Below the pieces are notes generated by a model. The model had not been told where the DNA came from, ran no database searches, and was given only the letters and a program-made list of their open reading frames with translations. Both the position numbers and the translations under genes were made by a program. Positions 42,501-53,945 of a stretch of DNA of 64,000 bases are shown here, one piece after another (positions within the stretch are counted from its first letter, which is position 1; each line of letters starts with the position of its first letter). The DNA comes from Cardiocondyla obscurior (lineage: Eukaryota > Arthropoda > Insecta > Hymenoptera > Formicidae), in NCBI RefSeq assembly GCF_019399895.1, contig NC_091864.1:11758001-11822000 (forward strand), read 5' to 3'.

Positions 42501-43620
42501 CTCTCGGAATATCCATCCCGATATTTTGAGATAAGACCACGGACTGGAAAAGGTGTCCAATACCGAGGTGTCACACAGCGGTGCTAATTAAGTTTGATTA
42601 TTAAAATCTATATATTGGAATTTTAAGGTAAATTAAATTAAAAAATGAGAAGAGATATAAGTATGAAATAAATTAAATGGATAAAAAAAAATTAAACTCG
42701 TTTAAATTGTAAAAATTCAAAACATTTTAGAAGATACTGTAATTCTAATTTTACCTCTTTTTATATACGTATACATACATTTTGCGTTTACTAATAAATT
42801 ACAACGGAATTTGAAATAAAAAAAAAAATAAATAACTGAACGTTTTTGTCTGAAAAGTAAATTTATGTTCTTTAATATTTAACTGCGGATGGCTCGTGCA
42901 ATTTGCGTTTATATCACCGAAATTATAAAACACGAATTGCACACAAATATAAATTCATAAAAAAACATTATTCTTTCCTATCAATTTATAAATAAACTTT
43001 ATTAAATATGATGCTTGAGATAAATGCGCGCTGCATTTTGCACAAAGCTTACTTCGGGAAACGTCCAGTTTGATCTTCCGTACAGCGGAGAAACTTCATA
43101 AATAAAATCGTCCTAAGCAACGTCGTCTCACGGTACGTCTCGGACTCGCGGTCAGTGGGCTCCGATTAATAGCAACTGACACTGCGTGCGGATACGTCTT
43201 GCAGATGATATCACGCCTGGTGCTTCCGGAAAGGGTTGTCACGAAACGTCATCGATACCTCGTCAACACGTAATCCCATCAGGCAACGGTTACGTCTCAC
43301 GTATATCCGTACGTAAGCTATAATCGATAATTCCAAATTACCCACTGATAACGAATGATAATGGTTTAGCGAATAATAGATGCGAGCTTACTTCTAATTA
43401 AGTCTGCAATTCTCTGTTATTCCTATAATTATTAAAAATATAATTTAGAAAAAATAATTAATAAAAGAAAAGAAAAATTGGTGTTACGCGTGTATTAGAT
43501 TATTTTTTAGGCTCGCTCGAACAGAAGTTTTATAACGACGACGATTTGGGAGCTCGAAGGCGACGGTTATTCTCGGAATCGCGATAAAAAACATTTGGTT
43601 GTTTGGGGGAGAGGACGCCT

Positions 43621-43732
43621 TCGAGCTCGACGAGCGCGTAGGAAAAAAATGTAAACAGACCAACTCGGCGTCGAGCTCGACGAGCGCGTAGGAAAAAAAT
43701 GTAAACAGACCAACTCGGCGTCGAGCTCGACG
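43621..43732 (+). repeat. 50-bp tandem duplication with a palindromic core
   Basis: Bases 43621-43670 and 43671-43720 are identical 50-bp copies, followed by the first 12 bases of a third copy (43721-43732). Each copy begins with the perfect 10-bp palindrome TCGAGCTCGA, so it recurs three times at exact 50-bp spacing. The block ends 120 bases upstream of the predicted start site at 43852. The unit is not a multiple of three and shifts any frame, which argues against coding. Confidence 0.95.
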
Positions 43733-43849
43733 CTTGCGAGAGCTCCGAGAGCGAGAAGGACAACGGTCAATTGACGATCTGCTCTATCGACTGTCTCACT
43801 TACGCGGTCCTCTCTTTTCATCGAAGGGCCGAAATCTTCAACGGTTACT

Positions 43850-43885
43850 TCAGTCTAGTTGCGGTGACTCGGGCGCGAGGACGTG
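43850..43885 (+). promoter_or_regulatory. Predicted Inr-DPE core promoter
   Basis: TCAGT at 43850-43854 matches the arthropod initiator, placing +1 at A43852. GGACGTG at 43879-43885 matches the downstream promoter element, and its first five bases fall exactly at +28 to +32 as required. I see no TATA box upstream. The site lies at the start of a 1 kb CpG-rich stretch and faces CrzR, whose ATG is about 9.5 kb downstream on the same strand. Assignment to CrzR is an inference. Confidence 0.5.
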
Positions 43886-44930
43886 TTTCTAATCGCTCCG
43901 CAACTACGCGTATTTTCGACCGCGGATAAAAGCCTCGCATGCGAATATGTGTCGACGTCGTCAACTCGATGCCGAACGATCATTTTTTGTACTTTGATAT
44001 TCCAATCATTATTCTGTTCTCAGTTTCGTGTGTCGGAAAAAGTGTTCCGGAACGACAAAGTTACATAGCGGGTGCAGCGCACGGGGCGTCCGACGTGAAC
44101 TGCGTCGCGTGTTATTCGGGTATTTCCGACCACCGGCTTCCATTAAAATTTTCCTCGACAGGTTCCGGCAACTGTCACTGTCGAAGCGGATGGAGATCCG
44201 CACCTCGCCCGTCTTCCTCGTCGCGGCCGAGGTTCTCATCTCGTTGCGGGCGAGTGATTTTTGAGAAACTCGAGAAAGATAACGTACGCGTCTCATTTGC
44301 CGCTTCGTGCAAGCTTTCGGTATCGTTCATTCCGTCGGGTGAATTGACCGAAGGATCAAAAGTGACCTCGCTTTACATCATAGCGTTTCTCGTCCCCTCG
44401 CGACCGCTTCCCGCCTGATCGGGCTATTGTCTCGGACAACGTGCCTCGCCATCACCATACGTAGTTACGTCGCCTTCATGCGCACGACGCGGGCATCGTT
44501 CCGCGGCCCCTTCGAGACCGGGTGAAATCCTCTAACGCAGAAGTCTCGGCCGCGATCTTCCGTCAATCCGTACCCCGCATCTCCGCTTCTCGACCTCTGC
44601 TCTTCCCGCGACCCGAATCGCCGCGCTGTGTCAAACAAGAAAATTCTCCCCCTGGGGGACGGTTTTATTAATGCGCGCAGTAATTACGCGCGATTGCTCG
44701 AGCAGTTCGTGTGTCGAGATCGAGGACGACTCGAGCAAAGACCCGGTGGAAGGAACCAACGCTCCGAATATCAAGAGTACAAATTTTTACAATTGATCGT
44801 TCGTCGCGCTTCCTAATATTAATCGTAAAAAATCGCCGCGATAATCTCTGTCATTCTTTCGGTCGTTCGTCTCTCGAGTGATAGTGATTATAAAAAAAAA
44901 AAAAAACAGAACAATGTAATATAGTGTCAA
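43855..44930 (+). other. CpG-rich stretch downstream of the predicted promoter, possible leader exon
   Basis: This block is rich in CpG and open in several frames (one ATG-initiated frame spans 43939-44418), but the translations look random and share no domain with anything I know. The simplest reading is a non-coding first exon or promoter-proximal DNA. I could not choose a splice donor with confidence. Confidence 0.35.
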
Positions 44931-47900
44931 GTGATTTCAAGCGTTACAACACGTTGAGATAATCCAGAATACTTCTACAGAAGGAAGGAAGGATGGATGG
45001 ATGTCAAACGCCGTCGACCGCAGATCACTCAATTGTAATTATCCTAAAGAAATTAATACAATTAATTAATGTCCGAATTAAATAACGCGCGCGAAGCCGC
45101 GCTCTGTAATCTTTAGTCATAAAAAAAAAAAGTTTTTTCTTATATATTTATTTTTTAAATATTAGGTACATATTTAAATCTTCGAGAATATTAATTTATT
45201 TACATAAAAAATTTACTATTTGAGATTAGTAACAGAAAAAAAAAAAATAATAAAATTATTAGAGTTGATGAAACCGCAAAGTGAATTTGGCCGTCGGCTT
45301 CACGAAATGGAGCCTCATTTCGGTTATAACCGCATAATAATTAAAATCGGGCAATATACGCTATGTCCTCGTTAAAGAAAAAATGTCATTATAATAAAAG
45401 CGTAGAACTCCCTTTGGCCATTAAATTCAACGGTGACACTTATTTTAATAACGTATCTAATGTGCCTAACCGTATTAATGCCATAAATTAATTTATCTTT
45501 TATCAGATTTACAAGTTCAATTTTTGGTTTTTTTTATTTTTTACAAATAACATTATTTATATGTATATATATATTTTTCTTTTTTTTAATAATTTGGCAT
45601 GTACGTACATACACGATTCATTAATCATACCGGAGATAGTAGATACTGTTACTTTGCCCACATACGAAAAGGTACACGACGCGTATAAAACAACATTTGT
45701 TTGCGTTCATTTATCACGTATCGTCAACGACAGAATGCAAGTGTTCCGTTATACATCCGAAGCATTTAAAGCGTTCAAGAATTGATATGATCATTCATTA
45801 AAGCAATATCAGGATAGGACGTTATATATTTTTTTTTTTTTTTTTTTTTTTTTTACTTAAAACACAGACCACTATTTGCTCGTCAAATATATTACGTTAA
45901 TCGAGAAGCATTAATAATTTTGACAAAATTACGAAGTAAGTAATACAAACGGCGAGTGCTCCACTGGGGGTGATCAAGTAGGCATCGTTAATCAAGACCG
46001 GATATACGAGAAATCCCCATTTCTCCGAAAATGTTATTTCGTCGTAATTAAATTTATTTCTACGAGGGCAGTTTTTAGAAAGAAGCCATTTAAGGTATAT
46101 CTCTGGCTTAATTATATACTTGCTCTCATGGATTTTGTCATTTGTATCACTTACGTCCTAAGACTCTCACGGCGTAGCCAGCTATCGCTTCGAAAGACCC
46201 CAGCCACGACTTACAAAGTAGCTTTCCCGCAATAAACTGCCGCCGCAAATGATGCGGGATGTTGTCCCGTTGTTACTTTCGATAACCCGAAATGAATTTT
46301 GTATATCGCCACCTGTCGTAAAATATACGATTTGGTAACAAGGAGGCACTGTTTTATACCCGTGGCACGAACAACACTCGAAGTCTTTACTGCGTTTTTA
46401 CGACAATAACGAAAGTAACCTCGCAGTATAAATTCAAATACCACTTTTTTTTTTCTTTTTTTCTTTTTTTTACATTGATCGAATCGCTGTTTAATAAAGT
46501 ACTAGGAGCAGACACGTTTAACCTACTTATCGCGATTAAAAAAAGAAAAGTTACATTAATAATTCTAAATATTTTTATCCAATTTCGTTTAAAAACGAAC
46601 TTTTCGAGACGCGAATCTCATATCGACGTACCGATTGCACTTGCAATATCGCTCGTTTATCAGTTGCGGCGCGTAGTATAGGCATTACGCGTGGTTGCAC
46701 ACGGGCGACATTATTAATTTGGTTTCCAATTAAAGTGTCACGTCGTTAGAAGGGATTTACACGCGCGTGCGAGTCAGCGGCGGATGAAAAAGAGCCCGCT
46801 GATATTCGCCGCTATATTTCACAACCGCGCGCGCTCCCGCGAGCTCGATAAACAGTGATACCGCGACCGGAAGAGTTAAAAAGAAGAGAGACGCAGGGGG
46901 CAGAGAAGGGATGAAATGTGCTTTTAGCGTCTGGAAGGAATATGGGCCCGAGATCAAACTCCTTGGCGCAAGCTGCTTCGAAACGTATGGTAATATTATA
47001 GATCTCACTCCGCAGCGCGTGGTGTATAAACTTGCGAGAAAACAAGGGTACGAGCTGCTCCGGAGCTGGCGATACCGGCGGCCGAGAAATAAAAAAAAAA
47101 AGAGAGAAAAAAAAAGATTTCCAATGAAACGCCGACTTTAATCTTTCTATCTCGGTGTCCCCCGTATACATATAAATTAAAATTATTACTATTTACGCAA
47201 CGTGCGGAGCCCCCGCCGGTGAGAGCCGAGCACTTTTACCCACATCCGATTGCGCGGTTTGTTGCTGTGCTTATTAATTGCGAGCGATATTTCGTAATTT
47301 CTGGCAGATCGTAAATATCACGCCCGGCGTCGCTTCACGATCGTTATTTACCGCGGAGTATTACATTACTCCGCCGACCGACTCGGTTATTCCGATTACG
47401 GTCTCGCGATTCGAGCTATTGTCGCACGTCGTTGAATTATGGAGCCGATATGCTAAAAGCCGATACGAAAAACGCACTTGACGCTAACAGCCTGTCATCG
47501 ATTCATGATTCGTTTCGCATACCGGGAAACTAAATCACTTATATATATATTTTTTTTTTATTGGTAATTTTCTGTCAAAGTGTTCGCCGACGACTTGACA
47601 AATTCGTTCCTTGATTTAAAAAACGTTTAATATAATATTTATTACTCGATACTTGATATTTGCCGTCTACTAAAACATACAGAGGCAGCTGAGGGGGAGA
47701 GAAATCTGGAGAGTTAATTTTACGTCCGTGAAAATAAAGCTTGTAAAATCTGCAGCATTCGCGACGTGTATCATTACGAGTCGAGGAAACAATTTAAACT
47801 TTTAATCATAAATCTCGGCCGAAAGCGTCTCCGTGGTTCAAAGTGGAATGCAATTTAAATATCCGATTCCCTGCGTATCAACGTCAACGTTTGTCTACGA

Positions 47901-50900
47901 AACAAGTCACCATGAAGCGCGGCGTCGCCTGGTATCAGGCGAAACAATTTCCGGTGGCAAGCGTGTACACGTGTGTACCCCGTGAATATCACCGTTGTGC
48001 TCACCTACGAACTTTAATATCAAAGTGGACCGATTTACGATTTACCTCTCCCATGATTGGCCAACGTGAGGATCTGCAGAGGAACGCATCTGATCTCGAA
48101 TTCAAGTTAGATTGGATCGGGGCGAGGTCGAGGTCGGAAATCGTTTCGGGGATCGCGGCAGACCTTCGCGGATCGCAAAACTTCCCTTCTGGTTCGTCAG
48201 TGGTGTACCGCCAGACCGGCTACTAAGCCGAAGCACGTGAACCGGGTCAACTTCCATTTCGAGTAACGCCGTAAAATCGGGGGCGGGAGGAGGGGGGGGG
48301 CGAAAATACTTTGCGCAAAACGAGTTATCATCCGCAAAAGGAAATGAATTCAATTACTCTCTCAAATCGCTTCCGAAAGCTGGATTAAGTGGGACGGCCA
48401 AACCGCTTATTTCAACTGCCAAGTACTTTCCTCATTGTACCAGAAATTAGTAAAGCACACAGATTGCTCGGCGGGGTCGGCGCCCCGCGCGAGACCACTT
48501 TTACTACTTGTTTAAATTCGAAAATTGTCGCGATATAGCACCCATCGGTGACCTCCTCCTCCCTTTGGAAAATTCAAATTTACATTCCAAACTTGTAAGT
48601 CCGGCCCCTGCGATAAACGGAATAAAATTTACCGGTCTGTGTACTTTAGGACACACTGTAACACGACGTAATTTATTCAAGCTAAATTTGTAGCAATTCC
48701 GACTGCGATAAAGGAAAGTTAAATCACGCCGCGAAGAAATTAGAAAGAAAAGCGGAACTTCCAGCGGAACTTGGTGACTTTGCAGGGAAGAGTTTTGTCC
48801 TGTTCCTGCCGACTATCATAATCCAAATAAAAATAAACTCAACGGGACGCGAAACGATAATTTATATTCGTGCGAATAATGTGTCCGTAATCATCCGCTG
48901 CGTAGCAGCGAACCGGGATCACTTTTAAAATATACGATTTCGAAATCTTACAGACAGTTCCTTAATACCTGACGATAGGGATATGTATGCATATTCCGCA
49001 TATATATCGCACATAGATACGCAAGAAAGAGCGGGGACACGTCCCGAGGGGCACATTTACTAGCTGGATAACATTTTACACGGAGCCGAATGGTGAACGT
49101 CGAAGCGATACTTTATCGGAAAATCCGTTACGTAAAATAAAAGCACTCCGAGGCTCTGCGACGCGTTGCCGTCGACCGCTGTACCCGGCGAGATCGAAAT
49201 ACGAGGCGGAAGGCAGATGCAGCGTTACTCCAGCCCCGCGTAGAAATGGCGCGGTGATTCACCAGTAAACCCTTAGAAGAAATACTATAAAAAAGAAAAC
49301 GCGAAAAAATCTTATCTCTCGGGCCGAGAGCTATTAAAGCCGGTGCACAGAACTCGAATACGTCGGTAACGACTTTTAATTAAATCCTGACATTTTACAT
49401 TTATTGTCCTCTATAAACTGTATCTCTCTTTTACTATTCGAATGCCGCTGTTGATCCGAATTAAGAGCGCGCTTTTATTTTGAGGTGCTTCGCGAGGAAA
49501 CACGAGAGATCGAATGGCACCGCGAATGAGAGAGCTCGTGGAGTATCACATACACGGCGGGGTCGGTCGCAGGGTCGAAAAGCTTTGCGGAAATCCTGAT
49601 TTATCGCTCCTTCTCGATCACTATCGGTATCACTATCGGTATCCTTGAGGGAGGCACCAGACGCTGCATAATGACGTCGGCGAATAATAACGTCACTGCG
49701 GGATTCGGTTCACGTCCTCCCAAGTTTTATGTATTGCGGTAACGGATGGAGAGAAAAAGCTTCGAAGCAAGTCCAAAAAGTCGCGCCACTACACGTACTT
49801 CTACATATGCTCGAGAACATAAATACAAAATAACCACGTAAAACGATTATTATTGCGCCTTTGCAGTAATATAAAGTACACGGACGTGTACGGAACATAA
49901 TTAAATTTCATTAAAATTAAATTAAATCTTCTATTTATTACTCGCATCATATTCAATTACCGGGTTGATGGTGTTGTTTGATTGTCATACACAAAATACA
50001 TCAAACAAAATTAATATACATATAATAGAATTAAAATTATATTTTATGATTAATAAAATATAAAATTAATTAAATAACTCTCTTGTTGGAAATGTGGAAT
50101 TAACTTAAACGAATACAATTACAATTATTATAAAACAATACACAGAGTCGCAGCGTGACAGGTATCACTTTGATATTATTTTTCAAACACCTCTATTTAT
50201 ACATTTTGTATTTTGCAATTAATTAAATTTAGTTTTACTTATCGCGACTTGTTTACGCTATAATGATCATTTGGTCATTTTTCTCAGGAAAGATTTAAAA
50301 AAATTTTTAATAACAAACTTTACATGAAACATAAAAAAAAAATTATAACTTGTTCCAAGTTGTTAACATCTCCCTGCGGCATATATTAACATATATATAT
50401 ATATTTTTTTTTTAAGCAACGTTTTTGTTTTATTTAAAAGAAAACTTAACTTCGTATACTATAATCAAACACACGTTCGTACAAAGAATTATAGACAAAA
50501 AAGAACAAGGACTCGTATAACACTGAAGTATTAAATTACGTATGTTAATATTTATGAAAAAGTCACGTTATAAAGAAAGCAATATATTTCATAAGTTGAC
50601 GTTGACAGATTTCGAGATTCAAGGTGGTTCAAAGTATAATTAATTATATTAATAAACAAGAGAATGCAAATTTATGTTCGATGTCTGGATTTACGGAGTT
50701 TAGGAAATGTCATCGGGCTAATACGTGTGTGTTTATCACCCGACGCGTTGTTGTATTCGTTTCACTTTACCACATAGCAAATAAATGACTTGAAACTAAA
50801 TATTTTGCTAATTAAAATTATTAAAAGACTTTTTGAGTATTTTATATAATTATAAGGATACGCGTCGAATTTGTTATTGGTGAAATGTAATTTTCGTAGC

Positions 50901-53333
50901 TTTAAAATAAATTTTAATAAGACAGTAATTAAATCTAGAATATAAGTACGAAAAGAAAAATAAACGTAATTCAGAGTTTCGCTGTAAGTATTACAGATTG
51001 GAACTAATATACACAGAAATCGACTGTTTATGTAAATTAAATTGTTTTGGATTATTCACCACAATTACGACGACGAGTATCTTTCCCGCTGAGTGTATTT
51101 GCTATTAACTGGATATCCACTATTGCATTCCGTACGATTACACTGATTGTGCATTCCATTTTCGCCAGAAATGGAAAAAGCTCGACGAAATTTCATCCGA
51201 CGTTCTAGTTACTCTATTATTAGAGTAATGTCTTTAAATAACTTGGATAAAGTAAAAAAAAAAAAAAAAAACCCCGGTGAAATAAATGAAAAAAAAAACA
51301 AGATTAATGTGACAGTAGCTAATTTTCCGTGCGTTTAAATCAAAATTATTTTAAGTGAGAAATTAAATTTTTTTTTAACCATACTCTCACAAGAGATAGT
51401 GATAAAAAATAGATTTTTATAAAGATAAATGTCTTAACATTCTTTCTTTTTAAATATATACATTTTTTTTTCTTTTAAAACTTTTGCAATAAAAAGAATT
51501 GGCACAAAAAATGTGTCTGTGTGTAGTAATACATCTTTAGAATACATATTAAATTTGCATTATACGTAAAAATCGTAGTTAATTGTTTACAAGTGTCCTT
51601 GTTTAAATCGATAAGTTAACACGTAAAATTGCGTAATGTACAAGAATGCAGTCGTTAGTGAGTTTCCAATTTATCATAATCAGCGTAGTCGTACGTTCAA
51701 CGAAACGAGTACAACGCGGATGAAGAGATCAAGGTGACGGTAAAAGATTGTCGCGGCAAAATAAGAAGTAATATCGCGTCGCACTAATTTTCCATCGATC
51801 AGTCGAGCGTACACAGCGTGAATGAGTTGTTGCTGCGTTTGCGTGCGCGTAAAGTAAAACGTGTAATTTCGCGGAAACTCCGTCGGAGCAAAACCGCCGA
51901 CGCGTTTCTCTATTTTTGCAAAACACGCGAGCCATCTCTCTCACTTAGCGTGCCAAGTTCATATTAATAAAATGTTTGTCTTAAATTTTCAAAAGTGCTA
52001 AATAATTGAAACGAAGAAAAGGTGAAATGGGAAAAAGTCACTTTCAAGAACATTTATTATGTATGGGCGATTTAAATAATCTTGTGAAGACGATTTATCA
52101 CTACAAAAGCGAAGAAGCTTATTCTTTTCTTTCTTTTTTAGAAGGCAATTTATTTTTAGATAAAGATTAGAAAAAAGTAAACGATACCGCGAGATTATTT
52201 TTAAATACATTTGTCAAAAAAATTTAAAAGATACGAGTAGGGAACAATTAAATTCGGTTTGATCGGTAAAATTGTATCTCATTTATGTGCTGAAAATTGT
52301 TTACTGAAGAAACGCACACGATGATAATTTTTTAAAACGTTCCACTACGCTAAAGTAAAACTACGTCATTAGTTTAAAAATTACATCTTTAATTGCTCTA
52401 TATATGTATCTCTTAAGAATAAATTCTTCCGGCGCACCTTTAAATAAAAATATCTAGAGCAGAGATAAGCAAATATATACGCATGTAATTTTCCCGTGAA
52501 ATTTTTCTGAAAATTATAGTAATATCGGTAAAAAAAAGGTATTGTGGTCAACTAATTGATGTATCGTTTAGATTTAGGTTTCTCGTGAACAACGATATGA
52601 CAGGTACGTAAGAATACTCAAGGTCTGGTTTTTCTTCTATTAAAACCAGTTCACGCATTATAAAAAAAAATCTCATGCATAATCTAAGATCGATCAAATT
52701 ACTATAAATTACTTGACTGTTGACAAGATAATAAAATCGAAACAAATTTATTTCTAATGAAACTATATGATACTTTAAGTAATTTAATTTTCCAGTTTAA
52801 ATAATTCACATAATTTTTTTCTACAAATTTATTATTTATTAGTAAAGAAGTTTCCAAGTTTTTTTTTTTCCAATTCTTTCACAACAATTCAAGCACAAAA
52901 TTTATCTTCTTTTATAATAAAACGTTGGAATTGGTGCGGCATCTGCTGTTTGCCATATTTTTCTGTCTCCAGGCATTTACCTCGAATTACTCGAGTTAAT
53001 TGAGTCTCCATTAGATCGACATCATTCACGCGAAACAGAAATTGACTCACGTCACTTAAACGATAAATACATATAAAGAAATGAATTGCATGAAAATCAG
53101 AATTGGATGAACGGAGAATCTAAAAACAACAAAAAAAAAAGAAATACAAGAATCGAGAAACCCTGAGATCATCCTTCCCACTTTGAATGCCCCCACGGAA
53201 CGCATCTTACCTCTTACCTCTTAAGATGATCGTGCGATTCCGCTCGAGAACGGAGACACGTGTTCGACCGTCGACATCGTATCTCCGATGAACCGGAAGC
53301 ATCGCCTAGGAAAACGAGGTGCGGCCGACGCCG
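44931..53333. other. Region upstream of CrzR exon 1, probably intron or intergenic
   Basis: No coding exon is supported. CpG-rich blocks lie at 46.6-47.5, 47.8-48.8 and 48.9-49.7 kb, and 49.9-53.1 kb is strongly AT-rich. Simple repeats include tetranucleotides at 44980-45002 and a 26-T run at 45829-45854. A possible acceptor (ctgtctccag) ending near 52973 could begin the CrzR leader. If the 43.85 kb promoter drives CrzR, most of this stretch is intron. Confidence 0.4.
49618..49641 (+). repeat. 12-bp direct duplication
   Basis: Two exact adjacent copies of TCACTATCGGTA in a CpG-rich, apparently non-coding block. Confidence 0.85.
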
Positions 53334-53945
53334 ATGCCGAGAACGATGCCATCGACGATCAGCACCAGCAACTCGTCGAACCTCGTCACCGGTCTGTCTC
53401 TTGTCTTCCCGGTCCCCTGCGAGAACCTCACCGATTTCATCAACCACGATGTTCTCGCTGAGCGCTCGACCGGATATCTGTGGGACAGCAAGAACGTCAC
53501 GTGCTTGGAACACGCGCCCACGTTGACCAGGGCGGTGTTTCTCAAAGTCATCGTCCTCGCGGTGATATCAGTTCTAAGTCTAATTGGCAACTTGGCGACG
53601 ATATACTCAATCACGAAGAATCGTCGAAGGCACCGTGGCTGCTCGGCGATTTACACCCTGATCCTGCATCTATCGGTGGCTGATCTGCTGGTGACTGTAT
53701 TCTGCCTCGGCGGCGAAGCGATCTGGAGCTATAACGTCGCGTGGCTGTGGGGCAATGTCGCGTGCAAGATTTTCAAGTTCCTACAAATGTTCAGTCTGTA
53801 CCTCAGTACTTTCGTACTCGTGCTGATCGGCGTTGATCGATTCGTCGCGGTGCGATATCCTATGAAAGGCCTCAACACGTCTCAAAAGTGCTCGCGGTTC
53901 GTTCTTCTCGCTTGGCTGCTGTCACTCGTCCTCGCCACTCCTCAG
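53334..53945 (+). CDS. CrzR: CrzR exon 1 (N-terminus to TM4)
   Basis: Encodes residues 1-204, ending in phase 0 at ATPQ before gtaaaa. It holds the glycosylated N-terminus and TM1-TM4 (about 68-92, 105-127, 144-168 and 188-203). It is clearly richer in GC than the introns around it. Confidence 0.92.

Larger units (their letters stand above)
37156..43620. other. Intergenic region between Dpr20 and the promoter-like block
   Basis: I see no gene I can name. It has T and TG runs (for example 37776-37802), a 29-A run at 38810-38838, and CpG-rich islands at 38.9-39.65, 39.85-40.3 and 42.0-42.45 kb, the first with a candidate exon listed separately. The remainder is AT-rich. Confidence 0.5.

Noticed and set aside
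43530..43821. Two - strand open frames across the 50-bp tandem duplication
   Set aside because: The unit length is not a multiple of three, so copies are read in different frames; the translations are repeat artefacts.
43939..44418. A 159-codon ATG frame downstream of the predicted promoter
   Set aside because: No domain, several other frames equally open in CpG-rich DNA, and no supporting splice pattern; more likely leader sequence.
47843..48226. A 127-codon + frame starting from a non-ATG codon
   Set aside because: CpG-rich DNA with few stops; no domain, and the opposite strand is partly open too.
53214..53614. Open frames on the - strand and in other + frames overlapping CrzR exon 1
   Set aside because: They are shadows of the GC-rich receptor exon; the + frame that encodes TM1-TM4 explains the region.
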